The notes beneath the pieces are model-generated. The model ran no database searches, was not told where the DNA came from, and saw only the letters and a list, made by a program, of their open reading frames with translations. From assembly GCA_035328405.1 (NCBI GenBank), contig DAOLIT010000026.1, positions 1 through 64,000 of the forward strand: a stretch of DNA of 64,000 nt, in the 5' to 3' direction. This stretch comes from JAEUKA01 sp035328405. GTDB lineage: Bacteria > Myxococcota_A > Polyangia > Palsa-1104 > JAEUJZ01. Below, piece by piece: positions 55,344 to 63,439 of the stretch. Position numbers and translations under genes: made by a program. Within the stretch, counting starts at the first letter, position 1. Each line of letters starts with the position of its first letter.

Positions 55344-57227
55344 CTATTCGCGTGGGTCCTTGACGGGTTCGCCGGGTTTGCCCGTTGGCGACGCAGGATA
55401 GGGCAGAAGACCGTCTGAGGAAAGATCGGAAACCACTTCGCTCGTCCAAGCCACCTCGGGCATGCGCGGCGTGATCGCGGAATGCTGGTCGCTGACAGCA
55501 GGCGCGGGCTGTGCTTCCGTCGAATTGAGCTTGGGTTCGGGTTTCGGTTCGGACTGCGTTTCTGGCTTCGTTTCTGGCTTCGTTTCTGGCTTCGTTTCGG
55601 GCAGTTGGCTGGACCGTTTTGACGAGCCAGGCGGTTCGTTGTCAGACGAAAACTCGGGCGGTTCCACTGACCAGTGTTCGATCAAAAAACGCAACAGCTC
55701 GCCGTCGGAATGGTGCGTGCGCAGCCGGACTTCAAGCTGATCGTTCGCAAGACCTTCGTGGGACAGCGTGAGGCCTTCCACCACGATCGTCACGATGCGC
55801 AAACCCAGCGGCGGAACGTCGTCTTGCGGCAAACGCAAAAAATCCAAAAATTCGTTTTGCAAAAGCGCGAGCACAGCGTCGAGCAGCTCGGTCCCTGGAT
55901 ATCCCAGCCGATCGCCATGCGGTTTGGGCAAACGACCTTTTTGGGCGAGCTTGGCTTGCAAAAGCGCATGGATTTTGGCGACCAGCAAAAGCTCTCGTTG
56001 AGCACGCGGCAACATGCCCATCCGATCGGTCAGCGCCGTTGCTGTTTTCACGACCAAATCCGGCCATTGGGTTTGTGCGGACGACGAAAGCTCGTCGCAC
56101 AATTGCGCGGCGCACCGAAACAACACATCCACGATTGAGGCGTTGCGTTCGGGCTGCGACAACGCGGCGATTGCACGCGACGGTACGCGCAGCACATCTT
56201 TGTCCCAACTCAAATTGGAAGGCCGTTCCTCGACCACGAGGTCCGCCTGGGTCAACGGGCCTGGTTTTTTGTCTGCACTTTTTTTGTCAAACGAAGGCCG
56301 GACACCATGCGGACCGCTTCGCACGGACGGCACGGTGGCTTTCGGTGCGGACGCTCGCGAGGGAGCAGACACTTCTTTAGGCAAAGGCGGCGGCGTGGCC
56401 GACCGAGGCGGCAAACTGTTCCCGCTGCGAGGCAGTTCGTTCTTTTGGCTGACGGCCACGGGAACTGGCAGCGGAGGCATAGGCGGCACAGGCGGCGGCT
56501 GAGCGCGCTCCGCCTGGTGTGTTTCCGCAGAAATTGGCTTGTTTTCGCCGGAAACGCGCTTGTTTTCGCCAGATATAGGCTTGTTTTCGCCAGATATCGG
56601 CTTGTTTTCGCCAGATATCGGCTTGATTTCGCCAGAAATGGCACCAGGGCCGGAAGCAGAAGCGGGTTTGGTGACGACAGACGGATCGCTTTTCGGTGGC
56701 GCGTCCAAAGGCGGCCCGCTGTCGCTCGGTTCCCACGCGCGGTTGTAGAACATGTCCATGCCCAAACGCAGCGTGCCGACCCGAATCAAAAAACGACGAA
56801 TTTCAGTCACGCCGTGCGACGCGAGTTTGGGCAAAAGCGCAGTCAAATCCTGCGTCGGATCGACCATGGCGAGCGCAGCCTTGCGTCCGTCGGTCGAACG
56901 CTCGAGCGGCAAGATGCCCAAGTGCCCGGCCAGGACAGAAGTAATGGCTTGTTTCAGCTCAGGCGCAACGACGACGCCATCCAGCTGATCGTCTTCGAGG
57001 ACCGGGAGTTTCAGTTTTTCGTCGAGAAGCCGGAAAAGCTGTTGTTCGGCCACCAGACCTTCGCGCAGAAGCACAAACCACAGCGCGCGACCGCTTTTCT
57101 CGCTGTGGCGCACGCAACGGTCGAGAACATCCTTGTGAACAAGCTCGGCTTCGCGCAAAAGGTCCGCCAGGGACCGGGCCGAAGGTCGGGGCTGGGGCCG
57201 GGGCTGGGATTCGCTCGGATCGCTCAA
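55344..57227 (-). CDS. GspE-N (MshEN)-like domain protein with repeat linkers
   Basis: This is a 627-residue protein. The N-terminal ~165 residues (LADLLREAELVHKDVLDRCV...GRALWFVLLREGLVAEQQLF...LPVLEDDQL...GILPLERS) match the GspE/PilB N-terminal fold, a domain that in MshE binds cyclic di-GMP. A linker follows with five GENKPIS-type heptads (about 198-237) and a Pro-rich segment. A helical domain (about 340-535) and a tail with (KPET)n repeats complete the protein. There is no ATPase domain, so it is not a secretion ATPase. It is the first gene of an operon with an ABC permease and a HAD phosphatase. Confidence 0.65.
   Translation of the reverse strand: MSDPSESQPRPQPRPSARSLADLLREAELVHKDVLDRCVRHSEKSGRALWFVLLREGLVAEQQLFRLLDEKLKLPVLEDDQLDGVVVAPELKQAITSVLAGHLGILPLERSTDGRKAALAMVDPTQDLTALLPKLASHGVTEIRRFLIRVGTLRLGMDMFYNRAWEPSDSGPPLDAPPKSDPSVVTKPASASGPGAISGEIKPISGENKPISGENKPISGENKRVSGENKPISAETHQAERAQPPPVPPMPPLPVPVAVSQKNELPRSGNSLPPRSATPPPLPKEVSAPSRASAPKATVPSVRSGPHGVRPSFDKKSADKKPGPLTQADLVVEERPSNLSWDKDVLRVPSRAIAALSQPERNASIVDVLFRCAAQLCDELSSSAQTQWPDLVVKTATALTDRMGMLPRAQRELLLVAKIHALLQAKLAQKGRLPKPHGDRLGYPGTELLDAVLALLQNEFLDFLRLPQDDVPPLGLRIVTIVVEGLTLSHEGLANDQLEVRLRTHHSDGELLRFLIEHWSVEPPEFSSDNEPPGSSKRSSQLPETKPETKPETKPETQSEPKPEPKLNSTEAQPAPAVSDQHSAITPRMPEVAWTSEVVSDLSSDGLLPYPASPTGKPGEPVKDPRE
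55549..55608 (-). repeat. 12-bp tandem array (TCTGGCTTCGTT) coding for KPET
   Basis: Three perfect copies (55561-55596) and two degenerate flanking copies encode a Lys-Pro-Glu-Thr linker (ETKPETKPETKPETQ) near the C-terminus of the GspE-N-like protein. Confidence 0.9.
56526..56642 (-). repeat. 21-bp tandem array coding for GENKPIS heptads
   Basis: Five 21-base units (CTTGTTTTCGCCAGATATCGG and variants) plus a partial copy encode repeated Gly-Glu-Asn-Lys-Pro-Ile-Ser heptads in the linker of the GspE-N-like protein. Two adjacent units are identical. Confidence 0.92.
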
Positions 57228-57435
57228 GCCGTTTACACCTCATTTTCGAGCGTAGTTGTTTTTGGAGAATTTGGGGAACCAGCAAGTGCAAGTGCTTTAC
57301 GGCGGGTGTGCCCAGGTGATAAAACCCGCGCAGTTTGTGCCTACATGTGGTCGCCAGGGCAGGTGGACGGTCTTTGGGTCTTTTGCGCGGCGGGCCGGTT
57401 GTGGGCGGTGATGATGTGAAAGTCGAGTGCGGAAC

Positions 57436-58470
57436 ATGCTTTTCGATTGGGTGTACGGGCTGTTTTCAAATGATTTGGCGATTGACTTGGGGACGGCCAC
57501 GACGCTGACGTTCGTCAAAGGCCGTGGGATTGTTTCCAATGAGCCGTCGGTCGTTGCAGTTCAGCGTCTTTTGACGGGCAACAAGCGAGTGCTGGCCGTC
57601 GGCAAAGAAGCCAAAGAAATGCTCGGGCGCACGCCGGGCAACATTGTCGCGGTGCGACCCATGAAAGATGGCGTGATCGCGGATTTTGAAGTGACCGAGG
57701 CGATGCTGCGGCATTTCATCAAAGCGGCGCACAACCGGCAGACGTTGGTCAAACCTCGCATCATCATTTGCGTGCCATCGGGAATCACGGAAGTCGAAAA
57801 GCGCGCGGTGCGGGATTCGGCGCTCGCGGCGGGTGCGCGCGAGGTGTACCTGATCGAGGAGCCGATGGCGGCGGCAATTGGCGCGGGTCTGCCGATTACC
57901 GAGCCGTCGGGCAACATGATCGTGGACATCGGCGGCGGAACGACAGAGGTCGCGGTCATTTCGCTAGCCGGTATCGTCGTCAGCAAGTCGATTCGCGTCG
58001 GTGGCGACAAACTCGACGAGGCGATCGTTCAGCACATCAAACGCAAGTACAACCTGCTCATCGGAGAACGGTCTGCCGAGGACATCAAGAAACACATCGG
58101 CTCTGCGTATCCTCTGCCCGAGGTGCTGACCATGGATGTCAAAGGCCGCGATCTCGTCGCTGGCGTGCCCAAAACGCTGAACATCAATTCGGATGAAATT
58201 CGAGATGCGCTGGCCGAGCCGGTGAACGCGATTGTCGAGGCTGTGCGCGTCGTTTTGGAACGCACACCGCCGGAGCTTTCAGCAGACATCGTGGACCGAG
58301 GCATCGTGTTGTCCGGCGGCGGTTCGCAACTTCGCGGTTTGGATTTGCTGTTGCGAGACGAAACCGGCCTGCCCGTGATCGTTTCTGAAACGCCGCAGCT
58401 TGCGGTTGTGCTGGGTTCGGGCAAGGCGCTCGATGAACTGACGCTTCTGCGAGAAGTCGCCGTGCAATAG
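57436..58470 (+). CDS. mreB: rod-shape determining actin MreB
   Basis: This 344-residue actin-family protein has the phosphate-1 loop AIDLGTATTLTFVKGRGI, EEPMAAAIGAGLPI, the phosphate-2 loop VDIGGGTTEVAVISL and the adenosine motif LSGGGSQLRGLD. It forms membrane-associated filaments that position wall synthesis. ATG 57436 is favoured over GTG 57427 from the conserved N-terminus (LFDWVYGLFSNDLAIDLGTA). It is first in mreB-mreC-mreD-mrdA; the gap to mreC is 15 bases. Confidence 0.98.
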   Translation: MLFDWVYGLFSNDLAIDLGTATTLTFVKGRGIVSNEPSVVAVQRLLTGNKRVLAVGKEAKEMLGRTPGNIVAVRPMKDGVIADFEVTEAMLRHFIKAAHNRQTLVKPRIIICVPSGITEVEKRAVRDSALAAGAREVYLIEEPMAAAIGAGLPITEPSGNMIVDIGGGTTEVAVISLAGIVVSKSIRVGGDKLDEAIVQHIKRKYNLLIGERSAEDIKKHIGSAYPLPEVLTMDVKGRDLVAGVPKTLNINSDEIRDALAEPVNAIVEAVRVVLERTPPELSADIVDRGIVLSGGGSQLRGLDLLLRDETGLPVIVSETPQLAVVLGSGKALDELTLLREVAVQ

Positions 58471-58485
58471 GCGAAAGGGGTCACG

Positions 58486-59379
58486 GTGTCGCTTCTTCGG
58501 CGCGCAAAAGGGCTGCTGTTCGGGGCGGCGCTGCTTCTGGTTCTGTCGCTCGTGTTGCGAGCCAGTGTGCGCAAACCGGACAAGCAAACACCCTTTGATC
58601 GTCTGGTGGTTCGCATCGTCGCGCCGGTTCAGGCGGCGGGCTCGGGTCTCTTTTCTCGCATGTCAAGTGTGTGGACCGGTTATGTCGCGCTCGTCGGTGT
58701 ACAGAAGGAAAACGCGGCGTTGTCGCGCCAGAATGCAGAACTTGTCTCGAAACTCGCCGGGCAAGAAGCGCTTGTGCGTCGAGTCGATCGGTTGGAAAAA
58801 CTGCTCGATTTGCGCGCTCAAGTGCTGGCAGACACCGTCGTCGCGCGCGTCATCGCGGTCGAAACGTCGCGCCAGTTTCGGGTCGTGCGCATTCGGATCG
58901 ATCGAGAAGGCGTCGAAATGCGCGCGGGCATGCCGGTGATCGCTCCCGAAGGCGTCGTCGGAAAAATTGTTCGGACGGTGGGGCCGTATGCCGATGTGCA
59001 GCTTTTGTCCGATGCGCGCTCGGCGGTGGATGTGGTGATTCCTCGCACCGAAAGCCGAGGTGTCATGAAAGGTACGGGCAGCGACACTCGATACGTCTGC
59101 CGCGTCGAATACGTCCTGAAAAAGGAAAACATTGAAGTCGGCGCAGCGGTGCTCACATCCGGGCTTGGCGGGAGTTTTCCACGCGATATTCCCGTCGGAA
59201 AAGTGGTTTCGGTCCGAAAAAGCGACGCGAGCTTGTACCAGGACATCGAAGTCGAACCGAGCGTTCCGTTTGCGCATGTGCGCGAAGTCGTGGTGGTGCT
59301 TTCCCCGCCGCCGCCACCCGAGATCGAACCCGGCAAGCCGATTCCCGATGTGGCGCGCGGTTTCGGAGTTCCAAGATGA
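58486..59379 (+). CDS. mreC: rod-shape determining protein MreC
   Basis: This 297-residue protein starts at GTG 58486 with one N-terminal membrane helix (LLFGAALLLVLSLVLRASV). A coiled coil (about 70-115: ENAALSRQNAELVSKLAGQE) and the two-barrel MreC core (about 120-275, with GVEMRAGMPVIAPEGVVGKI and ...TSGLGGSFPRDIPVGKV) follow. The C-terminus is Pro-rich. MreC links the cytoplasmic MreB filament to PBP2 in the periplasm. Its stop overlaps mreD by 4 bases (ATGA). Confidence 0.97.
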   Translation: MSLLRRAKGLLFGAALLLVLSLVLRASVRKPDKQTPFDRLVVRIVAPVQAAGSGLFSRMSSVWTGYVALVGVQKENAALSRQNAELVSKLAGQEALVRRVDRLEKLLDLRAQVLADTVVARVIAVETSRQFRVVRIRIDREGVEMRAGMPVIAPEGVVGKIVRTVGPYADVQLLSDARSAVDVVIPRTESRGVMKGTGSDTRYVCRVEYVLKKENIEVGAAVLTSGLGGSFPRDIPVGKVVSVRKSDASLYQDIEVEPSVPFAHVREVVVVLSPPPPPEIEPGKPIPDVARGFGVPR

Positions 59380-59927
59380 GGCCGACGGAAGCCGTCCGGC
59401 TGTTCGGTTTGGCGGTTTTCGGTTCCGTGCTCTCGACGACGCTTTCGGGTTTTGCGCGGTTTCCGTTGCCGGATTTGTCCGTGCTCGTCGCATTGCATGC
59501 TGGCCTTCGACATCGCGGCGGTTTGGGAAACCTCGCTCCCGACAAAGCCTCGCCGCTGGGAATGTTCGCGTTCGGTGCGGTCCTGGGTTACGCGACCGAT
59601 CTCATCGAAGGCACACCGCCCGGTCTTCGCGCGCTTTCGTTTGGTTTTTTGCTGCTGTTTTTGCATCGGCTTTCGTTGCAACTGCTCGTCAGCAGCAAGG
59701 CCATGCAAAGTGGTGTGGCCGTGCTCGCGCTGCTTCTGTTTCGTGTCCTTCTTTTTGTTTTTTGGGCGCTGTTTTCCGGTGAGCCGCGCCTTGCGTGGGG
59801 CAGTCTTTTCAGCCTGCCTTTGCAGCTGCTGCTGACGGCGGCGGTTGCGCCTGCGGTGGGTTCTTTGTTAAGTCGGCTCGACGGGGTTTCTTCCCGGAAA
59901 AGACATCCGAAAGCACTTTGGACATGA
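59376..59927 (+). CDS. mreD: rod-shape determining protein MreD
   Basis: This 183-residue hydrophobic protein has about five membrane segments and the MreD pattern DLSVLVALHAGLRHRGGLGN with GAVLGYATDLIEGTPPGLRA. It is an integral-membrane part of the Rod complex. It overlaps mreC by 4 bases and mrdA by 4 bases (59924-59927), so all three are translationally coupled. Confidence 0.94.
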   Translation: MRPTEAVRLFGLAVFGSVLSTTLSGFARFPLPDLSVLVALHAGLRHRGGLGNLAPDKASPLGMFAFGAVLGYATDLIEGTPPGLRALSFGFLLLFLHRLSLQLLVSSKAMQSGVAVLALLLFRVLLFVFWALFSGEPRLAWGSLFSLPLQLLLTAAVAPAVGSLLSRLDGVSSRKRHPKALWT

Positions 59928-61906
59928 CCTTGTGGCGAAAAAACCGGTCGCTCGACATTCCCAAGGTCGGTCTTGCACCTACCTCTCGCCCGCCGCAGGT
60001 CCACGAGATTCCCAGCGAGACGCTTTTGCTCGGCACACCGTGGCCGTTGCGGGTGGCGACCGCGTTTGCGGTTCTGGTGTTCACGTTGCTTCTGGGTCGG
60101 CTGGTCATGCTCCAGGCGATTTTGGGCGAAGACTATTTCCAAAAAAGCACGAGCAACTTCATCCGCGAACGCGAATTGCCCGCCGTGCGTGGCCAAATTC
60201 GGGATCGGCGCGGTCAAGTGCTGGCCGACAACCGACCGACGTTTTCGATTTTTGCGACGCCACGCGATGTGTCCGAATCGATGCTTCTGCGGATGGCCCG
60301 ACTGCTGCGTTGGTCTACCGAGCAGCGCGAAACCATCACGGCGAAGATCAAAAATCGGCGCGGGGCCGACGCGAGCAAGCAGCTTCTCATCGCCGAGGAC
60401 ATTTCGCGCGATGAACTCGCTGCGCTCGAATCCGAAAAAGGTGATTTGCCTGGCATCGACATTCAGGCGCGGACCCGTCGGGTGTATCCGCACAAACAAC
60501 ACGCCTCGCACGTCATTGGATATTTGAATTTGGCTGGGCCAGAGGATCTGAAGCGGGGGTATCGACACGGCGATTCGATCGGGCGGGCCGGTGTCGAGCA
60601 GCGGTGGGAGACCAAACTGCGCGGGTCGCCTGGTTTTGAGCGTTTTTTTGTCGATGCGTATGGGCGACGCAAAAGTGCGACGGAACTCGGCGAAATGGCG
60701 CGCCTTGCCCCGAGTGAAATGCGGCGCGAGCCGTCTCCGGGGGCGACGCTCGTTCTGACTCTGGATTTGGAACTGCAAAAACTCGTCGAGGACGCACTCT
60801 CTGCGCATGCGTCCGCCGCAGCGGCCATCGTCGAAGTCGAGACGGGCAAAGTTCTGGCGCTGGCGTCGTTTCCAAGCCCGGACCTGAATTTGCTCGGCGG
60901 TCGGCTGAGCCTGGGCGAGGCAAAACGGCTGCAACAAGATCCGTTTCGCCCACTGCTCGACAAAGCCCTGCGCGAAACGTACTACCCAGGTTCCACGTTC
61001 AAAGTCATTCCCGCCCTCGCCGCGCTCGAGGAAGGGCTTCTCGACCCCGACGAGAAACAGGTGTGCAGAGGCCGCTACGAAATGGGGCGACATGTCTTTC
61101 GCTGCATGAAAGAGCACGGCCCTGTGTCTCTCCACGACGCAATTTCGCAGTCGTGCAATGTGTACTTTTATCACCTGGCCGAAAAAGTGGGCCTCGATCG
61201 GATGGCGCGCTGGGCCGAAGGGTTTGGTTTTGGTCAGCCGCTCGGGCTCGGTTTGGGCGAAGCGCAAGGCTTTGTTCCGACGCTGGAGTACTACAAACAG
61301 CACGGCGGTTTTCGCGGCGGATATGCGCTCAACACCGCGCTCGGTCAGGGGGCCGTTCGTTCGTCCGTGCTTCAACTGGCGATGGCGTATGCGGCGCTCG
61401 GCAACGGCGGCAAGTTGTATCAACCGCTTCTGTTCGAGCGTCTCGAAACCCAGTCCGGCCAAGTCGTCGAACAGTTTGCTCCGACGCTCCGCCGGGCACT
61501 TTCGATCGCTCCGTCTTCGCTGGAACGAATGCGACGCGCGCTCGTGGATGTTGTCGCGGACAACAAAGGCACCGCCAGCACCGCGTTTGTCGAAGGACTC
61601 GATGTCGCTGGCAAATCTGGCACCGCTCAAGTCCGCAAGAATCGCCGAGGTGAAACCACGGGCTGGGATCGCCTAAACGACCACGCATGGTTTGTCGGAT
61701 ATGCGCCCAGTCGCAACGCCAAAATCGCCATCGCCGTACTCATCGAACACGGCGGCTTGGGAGGTCACGTTGCTGCGCCGACAGCGACGAAAATTCTTCG
61801 CGGCTATTTCGATCACATCGCCCCCGAACAAAAGCCCCCCGCCGTGGCCCAAACCCCGTCCCAAATTCCCCCAAAATCCATCCACACCTCGACCGCTGCC
61901 CACTGA
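59924..61906 (+). CDS. mrdA: penicillin-binding protein 2 (elongation transpeptidase)
   Basis: This 660-residue class B PBP has an N-terminal membrane helix (VATAFAVLVFTLLLGRLVML), a dimerisation domain containing RGQIRDRRGQVLADNRPTFS, and a transpeptidase domain. The active Ser357 lies in YPGSTFKVIPA, SxN is in SQSCNVYFYH, and KSGTAQV is present. It crosslinks peptidoglycan during elongation. ATG 59924 overlaps the mreD stop as ATGA. The partner glycosyltransferase gene rodA, usually next, is not found downstream here. The C-terminal ~20 residues are Pro/Thr-rich. Confidence 0.97.
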   Translation: MTLWRKNRSLDIPKVGLAPTSRPPQVHEIPSETLLLGTPWPLRVATAFAVLVFTLLLGRLVMLQAILGEDYFQKSTSNFIRERELPAVRGQIRDRRGQVLADNRPTFSIFATPRDVSESMLLRMARLLRWSTEQRETITAKIKNRRGADASKQLLIAEDISRDELAALESEKGDLPGIDIQARTRRVYPHKQHASHVIGYLNLAGPEDLKRGYRHGDSIGRAGVEQRWETKLRGSPGFERFFVDAYGRRKSATELGEMARLAPSEMRREPSPGATLVLTLDLELQKLVEDALSAHASAAAAIVEVETGKVLALASFPSPDLNLLGGRLSLGEAKRLQQDPFRPLLDKALRETYYPGSTFKVIPALAALEEGLLDPDEKQVCRGRYEMGRHVFRCMKEHGPVSLHDAISQSCNVYFYHLAEKVGLDRMARWAEGFGFGQPLGLGLGEAQGFVPTLEYYKQHGGFRGGYALNTALGQGAVRSSVLQLAMAYAALGNGGKLYQPLLFERLETQSGQVVEQFAPTLRRALSIAPSSLERMRRALVDVVADNKGTASTAFVEGLDVAGKSGTAQVRKNRRGETTGWDRLNDHAWFVGYAPSRNAKIAIAVLIEHGGLGGHVAAPTATKILRGYFDHIAPEQKPPAVAQTPSQIPPKSIHTSTAAH

Positions 61907-61944
61907 AAAACGCTCGTTTGGGCAACGCGAACATGCGCCCGCAG

Positions 61945-62406
61945 TTACGCCAAAAAGCGGGGGAGACGAGCACCGAGCAGGGCGTCCAGGCCGAGCACTC
62001 TCCCGCAGGGCGACAGCGACAGCGACATGAGCGACAGCAGCAAAAACGTCGTCGCGCTATCGAAATGCGAAACGCCGAACAGCGTTGCGGCGCACAAATG
62101 CCCCAAAAACAAAAACAGCGCCGCCGTCCTTCCCAGCAAACCCAGCACCAGCAAAAGCCCGAGCACGATTTGCGCCGTACACGAAGCCACACCATAAAGC
62201 TGCGCGTGCGCAAGCACATGCGCGCCGATTTTCCCGAGCACCGCCAGCCGATGCGGGTCGTTTTGCACAGCCTGAAGTTTTTGCACAAACAGCGGTTGCA
62301 CCAGCCAGCCCGCCGCGACTTGTTGGAAAGCTTGCGCGAGCACGAGCTGCCCGGCTCCGACGCGAATCGGCACAAGAACTGCGAGCGCAACACGTTCTTC
62401 CAGCAT
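61945..62406 (-). CDS. DoxX-like small membrane protein
   Basis: This 153-residue hydrophobic protein (ATG 62406; TTG 62427 possible) has four predicted membrane helices. VPIRVGAGQLVLAQAFQQV near the start matches the DoxX/TQO-small pattern (Arg-x3-Gly in helix 1). The last helices (VLGLLLVLGLLGRTAALFLF and LLLSLMSLSLSPCGRVLGLD) are typical. DoxX proteins are linked to thiosulfate:quinone chemistry or redox balance, but many are uncharacterised. It is convergent with mrdA (38 bases between) and divergent from the unknown gene at 62495. Confidence 0.75.
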   Translation of the reverse strand: MLEERVALAVLVPIRVGAGQLVLAQAFQQVAAGWLVQPLFVQKLQAVQNDPHRLAVLGKIGAHVLAHAQLYGVASCTAQIVLGLLLVLGLLGRTAALFLFLGHLCAATLFGVSHFDSATTFLLLSLMSLSLSPCGRVLGLDALLGARLPRFLA

Positions 62407-62494
62407 GCGCGGCGCAAAGTAACACAAAAATTTGGCGACTTTGACGCGGTGTCGTAGGTTTTTGTCCTACATCTTGTTTTTGCAAGGAACTGCG

Positions 62495-63388
62495 ATGCCG
62501 AACACACAACGAGCCAAACTTGTGCAAGCCCCACAGCCCGAAACCTCGCTTTGGCTGCGCACGTTGGCGATGCGACGGCCTTCTTCGACGCACGCAGCGG
62601 TGGCGTGGCTGCTTTCGCGGGCCAAGGATTTGTGCCAAGAGGGCGTCTCTCCGACGTATTCCGAAGCGCAATGCCTCGCGGCGCTTCGACCCATTTTGCT
62701 GTTTGTCGCACATGAGAAAGCCCTGCACGCAGAAAAAACGCTGTCTCGCGAAATGTGCGGGGCCGCCCTGCGGATTGGAGAGGAACTGCTGGGCCTGCCT
62801 CCGCATGCCAAGACGCTGCGTGATCCGCTTGAGGTTTCGCCTCCGCAAACGGTTCGGCACAGTGAGGCGGCTCGAACCGGCGCGTTGCTCCTCGAGGCGT
62901 ATCGAGACGCGGTTCGCAGCGTCTTAAAAGGCCCCAAACAAGCCGGTGTCCGCGCCGCGTTTGGCCTGGGCAATGATTTGGCGTTGGCCGACAGCCAGCA
63001 AGTCGCCGATGAAATCGGTCGTTTTTTGCTCGCCGCGCAACAACATCCCCTCGTCATTGCCCAAGCCAAGTTGTTACCGGGGCAGTTGCTCGGTTTGGCC
63101 GCGCAAGAACGTGTGCTCCGCGCACTCGATGCCAGGCGAAACGAGGAAGCCAAAGATTCTGCCAGCGCATACCGTCGCCGCGTTCTTCATGTCGCGTTGG
63201 AGTATTTCCTTTCGCGATATCAGGCCGCGCTTCATTTGCATTTGCTCACAAAACCCGACGCCCTGAACCGAGGTCTCGCGCTGGTGCCCGCGCGCCAACG
63301 ATTGGTGGCCGAAACCGTGGCCGTGGGCCCGCTTTCCTTGCCGTTTTCCTGCCAAGTCACAGACAGCGGTCGCCTGATTTTTTCCTAG
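62495..63388 (+). CDS. hypothetical helical protein
   Basis: From ATG 62495 (AAGGA upstream) the product is 297 residues, helical, without signal peptide or membrane segments. Recurrent Leu/Ala-rich helices (LWLRTLAMRRPSSTHAAVAW, ALHAEKTLSREMCGAALRIG, VADEIGRFLLAAQQHPLVIA) suggest an all-alpha fold. The C-terminal 60 residues may form a small beta unit (VAVGPLSLPFSCQVTDSGRL). I recognise no family. It lies between the mre cluster and murI and is followed by murI 51 bases later, so a wall- or shape-related role is conceivable but not shown. Confidence 0.7.
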   Translation: MPNTQRAKLVQAPQPETSLWLRTLAMRRPSSTHAAVAWLLSRAKDLCQEGVSPTYSEAQCLAALRPILLFVAHEKALHAEKTLSREMCGAALRIGEELLGLPPHAKTLRDPLEVSPPQTVRHSEAARTGALLLEAYRDAVRSVLKGPKQAGVRAAFGLGNDLALADSQQVADEIGRFLLAAQQHPLVIAQAKLLPGQLLGLAAQERVLRALDARRNEEAKDSASAYRRRVLHVALEYFLSRYQAALHLHLLTKPDALNRGLALVPARQRLVAETVAVGPLSLPFSCQVTDSGRLIFS

Positions 63389-63439
63389 TCCCGAACCGCC
63401 CCCTTTCGCCCCTCCGTTTCATTCCTTTTGAGGAAGTCC

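Noticed and set aside
61907..61944. Terminator between mrdA and the DoxX-like gene
   Set aside because: No stem followed by a T run is visible on either strand.
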